Shown here piece after piece: positions 1 through 12,445 of a stretch of DNA of 64,000 nt (within the stretch, counting starts at the first letter, position 1; the number at the start of each line of letters is the position of its first letter). The stretch is from Flaveria trinervia (Eukaryota; Streptophyta; Magnoliopsida; Asterales; Asteraceae), in contig CM046458.1 of assembly GCA_025506515.1 (NCBI GenBank), positions 45,445,890 through 45,509,889 on the forward strand, in the 5' to 3' direction. Below the pieces are notes generated by a model that worked only from the letters and a program-made list of their open reading frames with translations, was not told the origin of the DNA and did no database searches. The position numbers and the translations under genes are program-made.

Positions 1-3000
1 GAGGTGATTGTGGTGATGAGGTAGGTATGGTGGTTGGTGTAAGTTCAGGGGTGTAAGGTTTGGAAATAGGCTCAGTTTTGATAGGAAAAGGAAATGGGAA
101 AAGTTCAGTTTGAGGTTGGGGCTGAGTTCGGGTTGTAGGTTCGGGTTGAGGTGTTGGTTTGAAGATCATCCTCTGTCCCCTTCTGTACATCTCTTTCCTT
201 TTCCCTAAGCAAATGTCAGCCTTGATGTCACTGACATGTCGCTAGAGAGTCGTTTCAAACATGGGTCCCACCTACCTACTAGAGAAGCCTTGAGCCCTAA
301 GATAATCCTTCATCCAGACCTCCTCACCTATCTTACTGGTGGCAGTGACCCCAGCTTCTTCTTCCTTTTTCTTCTTCTCCCTTATCTTCTCTCTTGCAGC
401 TTTCTTCTTCTCTTTCTCCAGTTGATCCTTCTCTTTGTTAAAGAGTCATAGGATCTTGTCATTATCATGTGGAGATAGTTCTTGAAGAGAGAAATCCCTG
501 GAGGTTAGGAAAGATATCATTTCCTTCCTACTCTGCAGATCAACTTCCTTCTTCTTCCTTTCTCTTTCCTCCTCTAAGGCCAACCTTGCTGCTTCCTCCC
601 TTCATTCAATCTGAAGCATGGTTGCCTTTTCTAGCTCTACTGACTCCTCTAGTGGTAGCAGGAGTATATCTTCACTGATAGCTCCAATGATCGCCACCCT
701 TTTCTTGTTGTTGACTACCTCCTGGTTGGCTGAAACTGCTTTGGAACTGGTAGCTAGCAACTTCCCAGTAGGAAGTCTATCTTTTCTTTTGAGTTTCTCA
801 ATCCTTTCCTCCTCTTGAAGCTCTTCCACAGTCATGTTCTTCTTACCTTTATCATATTTGGAAGTGTTAGACTTTGGTGGTTCTTGGATGGAGGGTTTAG
901 GTTGAGACATGGTGGATGGAGATAGTGAAGTTGCCTGAGCTAGGGGTTGGTTGGGAAAGTCCTCACTATTCACCTCAAATGCCAGCTCTGGAATTGCATC
1001 TGTGATGATTAGCTCCTTGGACAAGGAGAACAAACTTTTCGCAGCTTCCATCTCAGCTTCGAAAAATTTAAATTGTTCTTCCAAGGCTTTGACTTTAGCT
1101 TCGGAAGTTTGAGGGAATGCACTATCTGTCCCAACTATTTCAGTTTCTGGGCCATTAGTCCTCATTTCCCCTTCAAAATAAATCTCAGGTTCCATTTGGA
1201 CCTTAGGTTGACCAACTTATTCCATACTGATAGAAGGTGCACTTAACCTCTGAAGCTTTTCAGCTCCAAAGTATATCATAGCCACATCAGGGCTAGGCTA
1301 ATCTAAAGAAGATCTCAATAAAAACTTGGAGAAGATCTCGTTGAGATCTTTGAGCATCCTTTGGTCCATTTGCAAGACAACTTGAGAAGGCTTAGGAAGA
1401 CTGTTGATATGGGAGCAGGGTATCCAGAAGATAGAGAAGTTAAAGCTTGGCTCAGTGGTTCCTTTGTTGTTTGTCTCTAAACACTCTCCCTTTTTTTTGG
1501 TACAATCATCTTGAGAGCTAGATGAGCTGGAGGAAGAGGTTAATGAGACTTGAATAGGTACATGTCTAACAGATCTCTCAATCTGTTTCTCAGCTGGTTA
1601 AGCCTTGAGATGTTCAATCTCAAGTTGCTAAGTGGTAGACCTATCCTCTAAGGTCTAAACCTTTGATTCAATGTTTGAGACCTTAGAAAGTAGGTCTTGA
1701 ATGATGTGTTGCATACTTCCCTCATCTTCTTTTAAAGAATCACGGGGAGATGAGGTAAGATACCTTGTATGTTCACCCTCACCACCAGATGTGGTTTCTT
1801 GGTACCCTGGTTTCCCTTGCCTAAGGATGTCTCTTTTAGAGTCATCAAAAGGCACGATTGCCATAGATTCAGTCTTAGAGATGGTACCACTGGCCTAAGG
1901 ATACAATGAGTTTCCTTTAGTAATGGCAGCTGAATCTACATGAGTCCCCTTCACATCTGTGGGACTTACCTCAGTTGGATTTAACTTATGTGGGCTAGAG
2001 ATAAGAGGTCCTTATAGGCTCTGTTGATCCGTTAGAGGGTGTTGTGGATCAACTTCATTGCTCTGAAGAGACGTAATCTCCTCATCAGCTCTGAATAAAA
2101 GGTTAGTAAAGGATACGGAAGTGAAACCTAGTGACCCGAGACTTTGGTCAATGTCTAGTGGCATTGAGCCTTAAGTGGGGCTGTCCCTTTTTGGTTTCTC
2201 ATGACACTGTTGGGACTCTTCCTGAGGGCTAGCAACCTGAGTTTAGGGCTCAGCGAATTGAGACTGAGGAGACTCAAATTCCATATTGAGGTCAAAAGAG
2301 AAGGATGGGGAGACCTCTAATTGAGTGGGAGCCCATGGTTCCACTCTAGTCTTTTTGGTTTGAATAGGAGGGGCTTGCTCAATCAGAGTAGACTAAGAAA
2401 GGGTTCGTTTACGTTTCTGATATGTGTTTTTGATAGGGTGAGCAGGAAGATTTAGCAATACAAGGGTAGTTGCAGGTGTGGGTTCATCACCTGTACGGTG
2501 AATAGGGATGTCATCGGGAGCCATTGGCTCAATCATACCTGGAAGAAGGTCACTATGTCTTCCAGTGAAGTTAGTGGACACTCTCTCAAGATCTTGAAGA
2601 TGGTCGACCTCATTTGAGGGACATGCAAAGTAGCTGCATAGGCAAGCTTACTCTGGTCCAGCTCACTGTTGATTATGTGCTGAAGAAACCTAAGATACAT
2701 AAATAATGTGTCAATTTGGAGGTTTCCTAGAAGGTTAGTCAACAGAAACCTTGAATAGTTGAAGTAGAGGCTTTCACCAATCCATGAACTAGGCATCCCA
2801 GTTCATATGGGATTTGATCCCATCCTCCAGACTTTTTCGACAAACAATGAAGAACAACATGAAGTAGGAAATTCTAGTTATAAGAAAATTGAACTTATAG
2901 ACTGTAGACCTATTCACATTTCCATCGTATCCTATTTGAATATTGGTGTCGTCAAGGTCTTATTTAGGGAACTTAGTAGGAGCACCTTCATCATGGAGCT

Positions 3001-3258
3001 CCAGATGCTCCCAGATGACCTGTTCAGTAATGAACAACTCCTGGCCAGAAATGTTCGTCCGAATACCCTAACTCCATTTAGGAGTACTATCTAATAGTTA
3101 CCCCAGAAATCTTCCATGTGGTTCAAGTAAATAGTAGGGTTCACAGTTAGAGCAGTGAAGTAGGTAGATTGGGTAAGGAAGGAGATGATGTTTGAGAAGT
3201 CAATATACTTGGTAGAGTCAAGGAATGCGACTTGTTTGTGTTGAGGGTTGAGAGCCAT
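1..3258 (-). pseudogene. ORF3 of Copia-B, unknown function (broken, incomplete)
   Basis: This reading frame follows pol on the same strand and starts at an ATG at 3258 (MALNPQHKQVAFLDSTKY...). Its first 55 codons end in a premature stop after DFWGNY, and later pieces lie at 2533-2796, 1655-1864 and 602-1195. The N-terminus (VAFL, a Y-F-TALTVNPTIY stretch, an EDFWGN box) is a divergent version of the ORF3 N-termini of Copia-A and Copia-C. From memory it resembles a widespread uncharacterised protein in Asteraceae gene models. The 602-1195 piece is rich in Lys and Glu and is probably coiled coil. I see no signal peptide or membrane segment, so an envelope role is not supported. Function unknown; several stops and frameshifts make this copy dead. 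Confidence 0.7.
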
Positions 3259-3885
3259 TGTAAGAAAGGAGATGATGAAACAAGCTTGAGCAGGTGAAGG
3301 AGGCTTTGGACAGTAAATTTGGTAAAAAGATTAAAATGAAGAGTTTGGATTATTTAAATTGGTGGAATGGTGGATTTTAGGGGTTGTGGATAAGGTGAAA
3401 AGATGGCTTGGGGTAAGATGTGACAGTGGCGGTAAGGTTTAAAACCATTTAAAAAATTCCAACTTCATTAAGAGAATCTTTACTTTTTACTGTGCGGGGC
3501 CTAAAGATTTCTGTTATAAAGCAAAGTCTTCTTCCGAAGGTAAGAGTATTTCAGAAGGATTTTCTCTTCCGATGCCAAAACTTATTTTCGAAGGTAAATA
3601 AATTTACTTCCAAGAGTAAGAAGGTCTTCCGAATGGAAAGCTTTGTATGCTTCGGAAGTAGATCTGATACTCAATCAATCGCTTCTTCCGAGACTAAAAA
3701 CTCTTCCGAAAAGAAAATTTCCTTTGGAGAAATTTAGCTTGGGAAGATAGGAAACAATCATCTAAAGGTTAATTTCTCTTTGGAAAAACCAATATTTAAA
3801 AATTTAACCTTTTGTAATAGGGCTTAGATTGTTTTGACACAAGACATTACTCATTTCTAAAAGGTTTTTTTTCAAGTAAGATAGA
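3259..3885 (-). repeat. pol-ORF3 spacer of Copia-B with CTTC[C/G]GAAG motif cluster
   Basis: This non-coding spacer lies between the pol stop and the ORF3 start. Between about 3510 and 3735 it holds roughly ten exact or near copies of the palindrome-like CTTCCGAAG/CTTCGGAAG. The same motif clusters in the element's LTR (about 23040-23275) and in the gag segment around 20100-20160. It does not form a fixed-period tandem array. Confidence 0.7.
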
Positions 3886-6800
3886 CTAATCAATGTTTAT
3901 CATCCCAATAGCTATAATAAGATATTTAAATCTTTGTTCATCAAAAACCTTAGTGAACAAATTGGCATATTGTTCATTTATGTTGACTTTGATTAGTTTG
4001 ATCATATTTTTCTCATGAATATCTCTAATGAAATAGTACCTGATATCAATGTGCTTTTTTTGGAGTGCTTCATAAGATTTTCAGTGATGGAGATAGCACT
4101 GTTGTTGTCAATATGGATAGGAGTGCTCATGAAGTTGAATCCATAGTCTAGCATTTGGTTTTAAATCCACAGTAGCTGAGCACAGCAACTTGTAGCAACA
4201 ATGTATTCAGCTTCAACAATAGATGTAGAGACACAGGATTGTTTCTTGCATTGCCATAAGATGATCCTTCCACCAAGAAATGACATCCCTCATGATATGG
4301 ATTTCTTCTTATGTTGCAACCACCATAGTCACTATCTAAGTAGCCATAGAGATTGAAGTTGGAGTTTCTAGGATACTAAAGACCAAGCTTTGGTGCTCTT
4401 TTGAGGTATCTAATAATTCTCTTTGCAGCAACTATATGAGACACCTTTGGAGCAGCCCGATATCTTGCACAAATGCATGTAGCAAACATGATATCAGGTC
4501 TACTTGCTGTGAGGTGCATCAGAGAACCGATTATTGCCCTATACTAATGTTGATCAATATCCTCCCCTCAGAGTCAGGACAAAGGTCATGGTTTTTGAGT
4601 ATGGGTGTCTTAGTTGGCTTACAATCCATCATATCAAATCTCTCTAAGATATAAGACATACTTAGATTGATTGATAAAGAACGCTTCCTTCATCTGCTTC
4701 ACCTGAATTCCAAGGAAAAAGTCCATTTTCCCCATAGAACTCATCTCAAAATTTTTCTTCATAATGCTCTTAAAGTCTTTACACATTTGGTCATTTGAAG
4801 AACCAAATACGATATCATAAACATAGACCTAAACGAGCAATATGTCTTTCCTAGATATCTTAATAAAAAGAGTCTTATCAATGGTTCCTCAAGTGTAACT
4901 ATTTTTCAGGAGAAACTGAGACAAAGTCTCATACCACAGCCTAGATGTCTGGTGTTGTAGGTCTTCAAATCCTGGAGGTTGGCACACATAGACCTCCCTA
5001 TCTATATTTTCATATAGAAAGGCACACTTGACATGAAGTTGATAGACAATAAAGTTTTTGGATGCAGCATAAGCAAGGAAGATTCTAACTGCCTCAAGTC
5101 TTGCAACAGGTGCAAAGACATCAATATAATCAATTCCTTCCTATTGGGTGTATCCTGGAACAACCACTCTAGCTTTGTTCTTGATGATCAAACCTCTATC
5201 ATCTCTTTTGTTTCTGAAAACCCATTTGGTGCCTATAGGTACTTGACCAGATGGTAGTGGACAAAGGTTCCAAACTTTTGTCTCTTGAATTAAAGTAATT
5301 CCTCTTGCATTGACTCAACCCAACTACTATCCTTTAAGGATTCTTCTACTTTCTTGGGTTCCATCTGAGACAAGAAGCATGAGTACAAACAGACATTCCC
5401 ATGATGAGTTTGTCCCCTTGTTCTTACGCCTTTAGAGACTTCTCATATGATGTTTTCAGCTGGATGAGTGTTGTGAATCCTTAATCTAGAAATCACTTCC
5501 AGTTGCAAAGATAAATCCAATTTGGACATATTTTGCTCAGGAACGTTAGGAACATGAACACTTAGTCCAACCGTTGTTTCAATGTCATTCAATAAGGATT
5601 GATTGAATGAAAGAGAAACATCATCATCAATAATTACCTGAGAAGCAGGATTAACAGTTTTCTGTTCCTTCAGAATAGTGATTCTATCAATCGGGTGTTG
5701 TTTAGTGTCACTAGAAGGAACACTGGTTAAAGCTTCACTATCTCTTGAATGAGTCATGCTACTTGATCATAAGATAGTTGGAGCTGGATCTTTAGTCACT
5801 CTTAGAGAATTTGAACATGGACTGGGCAACTCAAACAGTTGATCATGATCATTTTGAGGACCTGCTCTAATTGAAACATTCTCACATGATGAATTAGAAT
5901 AGTTCAAAAACAATTCTAAGTCAAAAATATAATTAGGGCCATTCCCCCTAACACAAGGAGTATGCTTATTGAAAACAATGTTGGATGATTCCTCAAATTG
6001 TTGATTTTTTATGTTGCAAACTGTATAAGCAATAGATTTGGAGGAATATCCAACAAAGATAGCATCATCCGACTTCTTACCAAATTTTGCCAAGTTGTAT
6101 TTTATGTTAAGTAGAATACACCTGCTGCCAAAGGACATTAGAATGCCAATGAGCAATGGCCTCTTGTTCCATATCTCATAAGGGGTTTTTTCATATGGCT
6201 TAACTATAAGAACTTTGTTCTGCACATAGCATGCAATGCTGACTGCCTCTGCCCAGAAAGTAAGAGGCGGCTTTGAATTAGCTACATAGTCGGAGAAGCC
6301 TCAATAAGTGTCATGTTCCTCCTCTCAGCAACACCGTTTTGTTAAGGAGTTCTAGGAGCACTATATTGTCTGGCAATCCCTTTTGAGTTACAAAATGAGT
6401 CAAGAACTTGATTCTTAAACTCGCTCCCTTGATCAATTCTAATTATTTTTACCTTGTGATCAATTTGATTTTCTATTTTAAGAATAAAAGATTTTAACGT
6501 TTCAGTAGTTTCATCCTTAGTTCTTAAAAAGAACACCCATGTAAATCTTGTAAAATCATCAACTATCACAAGGCAATTTGATTTCCTTCCAATCTCATTA
6601 TACTTGTTGGACCAAGAGTTCCATGTGCAGTAAGTGTAATGGGGTGGTGATGGAGTTAACAACTTTGGATTTATGAGATACTCTGTGTTGCTTTCTTTTC
6701 AGACAAGCAACACAGTTATCTTTGCAGAAAAATTCCTTTTTAGGCATACCATGTACGAAGTTATTTTTAACCAACTTATTCATGGTTTTAAAATTGACAT

Positions 6801-7269
6801 GACACATTCGTTTTTGCCATAGTGTTGCCTCATCACCATCAGCTTGGAAAGAAAACATGATACTTCTCCCAGTGGGGAAGCATAATTAATATCTAGCTTG
6901 TACATATCCCCTTTCCTAGGAGATCTAAGAAGCACCAATTCCAGAGGAATTGTCATCCCAGGTTTGAGGATAATGCACTCATGTTCTGTGAAAAGCATTT
7001 GGTACTTTTGATCACTAATTGAGAAACACTCAAAATATTATGTTCAAACCGTTTGACAAAGGTGTACTTCGTCAACCTTTAACTTGCCATTGGATACACT
7101 CCCTTTGCCAAAAATGTATCCTCCAGCCTCACCTCCAAACTGAACAGTGCCTCCATCAAAATGCTAAAATTGTTGAAAGAGAGATCTGTTCCCAGTCATA
7201 TGCTTGGAGCATCCACTATCTACAATCCACATATTATTGTTCTTATCGTATGGATGTCCCTGCATATAA
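3886..7269 (-). pseudogene. pol: Copia-B pol: protease, integrase, reverse transcriptase, RNase H (broken)
   Basis: In coding order it has the aspartic protease box WIVDSGCSKHMTG near 7200-7240, a GAG-pre-integrase zinc region (6598-6858; CKDNCVACLKRKQH), and the integrase core around 6240-6660 (VDDFTRFTW, IRIDQGSEF). The integrase C-terminal part is at 5767-6225, reverse transcriptase about 4700-5330 and RNase H about 4090-4420. The frame ends at a TAG at 3886-3888 after FTKVFDEQRF. The catalytic box of reverse transcriptase reads YVYD instead of YVDD (codon at 4817-4819). There are many in-frame stops and frameshifts. This would have been the enzyme part of the copia polyprotein, acting in the cytoplasmic particle and the nucleus; this copy cannot encode it. 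Confidence 0.85.
7265..7269. other. Target-site duplication TATAA, left of Copia-A
   Basis: TATAA directly precedes the TG of the left LTR and is repeated at 19752-19756 after the CA of the right LTR. This 5-base duplication fits copia integration and fixes the element ends. Confidence 0.85.
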
Positions 7270-8202
7270 TGACAGGATCAGCGATCACAAGTTTGATGTA
7301 CTAGGATTCAAAGCAGCGGAATACGAACAAGAATTAGACAAATTGTAGCAAGCAATCGATACTTGTATGCATTAAGAGCGCATACGGTTATGGGAGAGAA
7401 TATTTGTTTCTGATTTCAAGGAATGTTTATGGATGTAGAATATTTCTAATCAAATCATTCAAAAAACATTCATTCATTCATCTCTAATATTACAATAGGT
7501 TGTCACTCCTTATATAGAGTGCAACAATCACTGCTGTTATCACGGAAGTGACAACTGGCAGATCTAATACAGAAATAACTAACTCTTAACAAACTACTGA
7601 AATGTTCACAACTACTGAGAACATATCAGAGTGTTAAGTACAAAATATACAACTACTGAAACTACAACGACTGAAGAACAAGCTCTTCAGTCGTTTTACA
7701 AGACTACTGAAACATAAAACTACTGAAACTAGAAATATAAAACTACTGATATCACAACTACTGAAGAAGTACTCTTCAGCAGTTGTGACAAACTACTGAC
7801 GCTTCAGTACTTGATCTTCAGACTTTGACCTTCAGATGTTTCATCAGCTGATGACTTCAGTAGATATCATCAGCTGATGTCTTCAGTCTTTGTCTTCAGA
7901 CTTTGTACATCAGTTGTTGATCTTCAGCACTTGTAAACTCTTCAGCTGTTGTACTTCAGTACTTTGGTCTTTCAGCTTCAGCACTTGTGTTCTTCAGCTG
8001 TTCAGCTTCAGTACTTGTGTTCTTCAGCTGTTGTACTTCAGCACTTTAGTTCTTCAGCTGTTGGAATCTTCAGCACTTGATCTTCAGCTGTTGAAGTCTT
8101 CAGCACTTGTCAAACTGCTGATGAGTCTTTTAGCAGTTGTTGTGATACCATGTGGGACTTAGAGGTTTTCTGATCTTGGCTCATTGGTTCTTTTGGTCCA
8201 CA
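7270..8202 (-). repeat. 3' LTR of Copia-A
   Basis: It begins TGACAGGATCAG and ends at a TCCACA that corresponds to TCCAACA in the other copy, with one A lost. On the coding strand an LTR of this type reads TGTTGGACC to CCTGTCA. A TATA box (CTATATAAGG on the minus strand, 7508-7517) is followed by about 240 bases of R/U5. The U3 side, about 7590-8150, is packed with roughly 30 TTCAG/CTGAA cores of the form CTTCAG-NNN-TTG. They face one way in the left part and the other way in the right part. One hairpin has its arms at about 7762-7797. Confidence 0.9.
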
Positions 8203-8216
8203 AACTCCCCCTGAAC
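8203..8216 (-). other. Polypurine tract of Copia-A
   Basis: The minus strand reads GTTCAGGGGGAGTT immediately inside the 3' LTR. This is the usual copia plus-strand primer position. Confidence 0.8.
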
Positions 8217-8415
8217 CAATGCAGCCAAAACCTCTAAATTATTCGTTGTCCCCCTTATTTTGGCAAAGTGTTGGTCTTTTTCCTTCTTGATCAGTAGAGA
8301 AGATGACCCATGTAAGCTCCGCCAGGGAAGAAACCTCAAATATTTGTTTGGCAGAGTATGAATGGGACTCTGTTTTGGGGAACAGGACACAGAGTTGTTA
8401 TCCCATTCATGAGAT

Positions 8416-11400
8416 TCACTTCCCCATAATGAGTCTGTACGACTCTCTTGTGTAGGCCTCAAGGAAGGTGATTTGTTCCTCCATGGTTAGCTCTTCAGCA
8501 CCTCCTTCAAACAATGATTCAGGCCATAATACTCAGACATGTATTTGGCCTGTTTCCCATTCTTTAGCTCCACAGTTGTTATTATTCTGTAAGCAAACTC
8601 ATCCGGGTGATTACCCTCTAGGAACAACTGGAGCTCATTTTTCCTGACTTCCTCAAGCCTCTTGTAAACTAACCCCTTTTTCACTATTTTGTTTTCCAGC
8701 ATCTTCTGAGGGGTTTGATTAGCTTTGTAGGCTTTCTTGAAGTCTTCTAGGATTTCCCGGGTGAAACTACAAAAACCAGAGAGATCACTTCATCTACGAT
8801 CTTTTTCACCTGGCCAATGTATCTCTGAGGTATATTTTTCTTATGAATTCTGTGAGAGACCCTGGGATCAGGCCAAATCCTCACTCTTTCCTTTTGATAT
8901 TGAAAGGTATGCCTGAGAGTGTAAAGTCTGAGGGCTTGCTTCTTCATATTGATGATAGAAGATGTGGCTGCATAAGCTTTGTCAACTCTCTTCAGCAATT
9001 CCTCATCATGCTGTTTATGAAGCTCTTCTTCTTCTAGCTTCACTTTAACCATTTGTCTCTGGACTTCAGGAGTATTGCTGAGGAGTGACTTGTGGCCTTA
9101 GGCAACTGAACCACATCTGAGAGTGGCAGCCTATCTTCATCATCTTCTTCATCATCTTCTAGCCTCAATATCCTTCTCTTCTTCTTCAAGGTATATCATC
9201 GGCTATGGGTTTTGAGGGTAAGGGAGTTGGTTTGGTGGTTGTGTTTTGGGTGGTTTTGGTGCGGGAATGTTGACAGGCTGTTCTAGCATCCTTGAGGTGA
9301 GTGTGGCTTTTGATTGCTTGGTAGCTCAGTCCTGCTCCCAGCACCCGCTTCATTCAAAGCTTCAATAACAAGCCCCTTAGTATATGCTTCAGACGAACAG
9401 ATCTTGGTGGTGATTGCCAAGATACTGTCCCTGGACCAAGCTTTGATTTCGATCATTGATCTTCCAAGATATTTTGCAATAAATCTAATCATGATTTTAA
9501 GCCTTTCTCTTTCTAACACTTCATAACTTGCCCATCTATTCTGGATTTCTTCAATCTCTAGTCGTCGATCTCAGAGTCAAGTTTATTGGTGTCATGGCCT
9601 TGCCTAAACAGCTGATCAATGATGTTGTCCATTGATCTGCTGTGTTCGGCATCAGCCTCTTTTATCAGTAGCTCCAAGGCTTTATCTTCAGCAATGTGAT
9701 CATCAGCACCTTTCTTTCGCTTGTAGGTGAGCAGTGGTTGCTGTTCTTTCTCCTCCTTTTGGGCTTGCTTCGCTTCCTTCTTTCTCAGATCTTTTCCTCT
9801 TCTTCTTTCACTGCAGCACTCTCCCCTTTTTGGATGCATTGGAGGAAGGGTTTGTACCGCAGAAAGAGTCTTTTGTACAGCAGCATCAATCAGGGGCTGT
9901 AAAGTGGAGGAAAGCCTCTCATCAAGGGCTTTAGTCACAATATCAGTGATTATGGGGGTGATAAGAGGGAGATAATTTTGAAGTACAGCACCTATTTGCT
10001 CAGGAGGGTTCTGTTCCTGAGAAGTAGGGCCTGAAGCAGAGGCAGGTGGTTGAGTTTGGAGTGGCTCAGTGTTTGGGAACCTTCAAGTGAAGGTGCCATC
10101 TGTGGTGGGTAGAGGCAGATGGTCTTTCTCCTTGTGAGAGTTGATCAAGTAGGTTTTGCAGCCTACTGACCTTCTCTTCAAGGATTGTGTTCTGGGCAAG
10201 AACATCGTAGAAAAAGCCCAGGTCATCATCAGCCGAAGCTAAATCATCTGACCTCCTGCTTAGAGCAGGATTTACATGCACTGGGTGTAGACCAGTGATG
10301 CATGTGCCCCTTGTGCTTGGTACTGGGGACTTCCAGCCTCAGGACAGTGTCCATCATCAGCTGTTGCCTCTAGTGAGGTCTTAGCAATATTACCAGCCTC
10401 ATTCTGATCATGTGCTGAGTCAGAGGAGGTGGTAGCCTCACTAGATATTCTAAGCTCCTTGTCTACACCAGGAGATAGAAGTGGTAAACCCCTGTGCTGT
10501 GGGTTCTCAAGTGCACTGTGTTCCTCCCCCTCAATTGTAGAGGTATTCCCAGTAGTAAGTGGTTGCTGGGGAGGGTGAGGAGTGCAGTTGAGTCAGCACT
10601 TGTGCAACTATTAAAGTTGGGCTGTGAGGGGCGGTTGTTTGGGGTGAAGGGATAGAAGCAGTGTGCACCTGGGGAGGTTGGTGCTCTTCAATGGCAATCC
10701 CCTCAAGTGAGGAAGATCCCAGATATGTAGGTACCCCTTTTGTGGTTGCTGCAGGCTCCTGTTGAGAGGAAGCCTGAGCGCTATGGCTGGAAGAGTCATT
10801 GTATCCACTAGGGGGTTTGGACTAGTGATATATCCTGCGTTTGTGTTGCAGGGGCATCCTCAGGGGACTCAATTCCCTGAGTAGCCGTTTTGGGTTTCTT
10901 TTTGGTGGGTTTGGTGGGGACTTTTGATTTGGAGGTGGTGGCTGTGGGTTCCAGCTGCGTGGGTTTTCGCAGCTTGGCAGCCATTTTAAGTGTCTACTCA
11001 GAGTTGTGCCGGGAGTATACTTTCGGCAGAACAGCCGTAGCAGGGACTCCCAAGCCAACAAGTCCCTCAGCATTAAGCTGGTTTGTAATGATGGCCATTA
11101 TGAACCGTGGATATATATCCAACGGTTGGCAGTTAGTTTTTGAGCCATATCCTTGAGCTCCGAAAATATTATTTCTGAAAAGTTTAGCGGTTGTTGCTCA
11201 AGATAGAATACATTACCTGCTGCCATTTCGTCGACATTTGATCCCAAGACGACGTCTTAGGGGCCAAACATACATTCACCATGTGAAAATTAGGCGCTCA
11301 GCGTCATTAAAGTGTTTCTTCATGATAGTGGAGGCACTGAGATCGCATTGATATCCATGTTGGGCAAAGGATAGATCTGTGGTGCCCTTCGGATATCCAG

Positions 11401-11697
11401 CAGGAGAACTAGCATCATTCAGATGAAGAATTTTGTGGATTATTGCAGGAGTGATGACTACTTCTTTGTTGTTTACGACCGACTGGAGGGATGGTGTGTT
11501 GTTCTCCCAGTGGTAACAGTAACGTTCATCCAAAATTGGTGCAGGGATTCGGCATGTAGTATGGGATTCAGAAGAAATGCCGTGTTGTATTGGGACTGAA
11601 CCATAAGATCGATAGCAGTATCGAACTTAGTCCAGATGGGCGATTTAGTGAGGTAGGCAACACAGTTGTGTCGCGGTTTAATTTGCATGGACACCAT
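8416..11697 (-). pseudogene. ORF3 of Copia-A, large protein of unknown function (frameshifted)
   Basis: It starts at the ATG at 11697 (MVSMQIKPRHNCVAYL) and, allowing for frameshifts, ends at a stop at 8416-8418 after SYRLIMGK, about 1,090 codons. The N-terminal region has a TAFLLNP box, a YPKGTTDLSF box and a KHFNDAERLIF box. A Ser/Pro/Gln-rich middle and a basic Lys-rich stretch follow. Then come a conserved RLKIMIRFIAKYLGRSMIEIK region (9283-9519), an acidic run, and a C-terminal ITTVELKNGK...YMSEYYG region (8487-8702). Copia-C carries the same protein colinearly, so this was a real gene. I see no membrane segment, signal peptide or catalytic motif. It sits where SIRE elements have an env-like ORF, but position is the only link to an envelope. 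Confidence 0.75.
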
Positions 11698-12445
11698 GGA
11701 GAAGAGGGAAGTTTTGGAGAGGAACGTTAGGTTTGAAGAAGATGAAGCATTGAGAGCTTAGGTTAGGGATATATAGGGTATGGGTAAGAAACGACTGAAG
11801 GATGTGGTGTTAGTCATCAGTAGTTTTAAACGACCGTTGACATGGTATTATCCTTTCAACGTTGAAACAGCTGAAGTCGTGGTGTTAGGCATCAGTAGTT
11901 TAGAAAACTACTGAAGACCGTGGTTTTGACTTCAGATGATTGAGACAACTGAGGACTTGGTGTTTGTCATCAGTAGTTATGAAACTACTGAAGACAGTGG
12001 TTTTGTCATCAGCTGTTGTAAACAACTGAAGACTTGGTATTAGTCATCAGTAGTTTTAAAACTACTGAAGACATGGTTTTGCTTCAGTTGTTTAGAATGA
12101 AACAGCAGTTGTACAAACGACTGAAGAGAAAGTTCTCTTCAGCTATTTTCGTCAATTCGTAGCTTTTCAGCTGTTTCATACTGTCCTCAACACATTCATC
12201 AGTCTTTTTGGCTGATTTCAGTTGTTTCATAGGACATCAGTACTTATCTGTTTTTAGTGATTGCAGTAGTTGTAACTGCATCAGTAGTTGTAACTACGTC
12301 AGTAGTTTAGAACAGATGAAGTACTGCAGTACTTGTGAGACATTTAGCCTTCAGTAGTTATAGAAACTGCTGAGGGTAAAAGAGCTCATCAGTACTTATA
12401 TGTGACATAGTTACTAATGATCATCAGTACTTATTACTAAGATCA
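11698..12445 (-). repeat. pol-ORF3 spacer of Copia-A with hairpin repeat units
   Basis: From about 11810 to 12080 it holds several loosely tandem units of about 60 bases. Each has a short inverted repeat, CATCAGTAGTT followed a few bases later by AACTACTGAAGAC, then a TGGTTTT-like tail. From 12080 to 12440 the same cores are dispersed (CATCAGTACTTAT, CAGTAGTTGTAACT). The motif is the one found in the LTR. The spacer could serve as ORF3 leader or internal promoter, but nothing in it proves either. Confidence 0.75.

Larger units (their letters stand above)
1..7269 (-). mobile_element. Copia-B, 3' portion (SIRE-like Ty1/copia)
   Basis: This is the downstream half of an old minus-strand copia element, cut at the left edge of the window. 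In transcriptional order it holds the protease active site next to the Copia-A insertion, GAG-pre-integrase, integrase, reverse transcriptase, RNase H, a spacer, and an ORF3 that runs out of the window. The 5' half lies beyond the Copia-A insertion at 19757-23373. The 5-base duplication TATAA on both sides of Copia-A and continuous protein homology across the gap show that the two halves were one element. The 3' LTR is not in the window. Confidence 0.85.

Noticed and set aside
602..1195. 197-codon frame as a host coiled-coil gene
   Set aside because: It lies on the same strand and downstream of copia pol, in line with the ORF3 start at 3258, and matches the Lys/Glu-rich part expected of ORF3.
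7590..8150. CTTCAG array as a CRISPR-like or satellite array
   Set aside because: Units are degenerate, change orientation, lack a fixed period and lie inside a defined plant LTR present in two copies.
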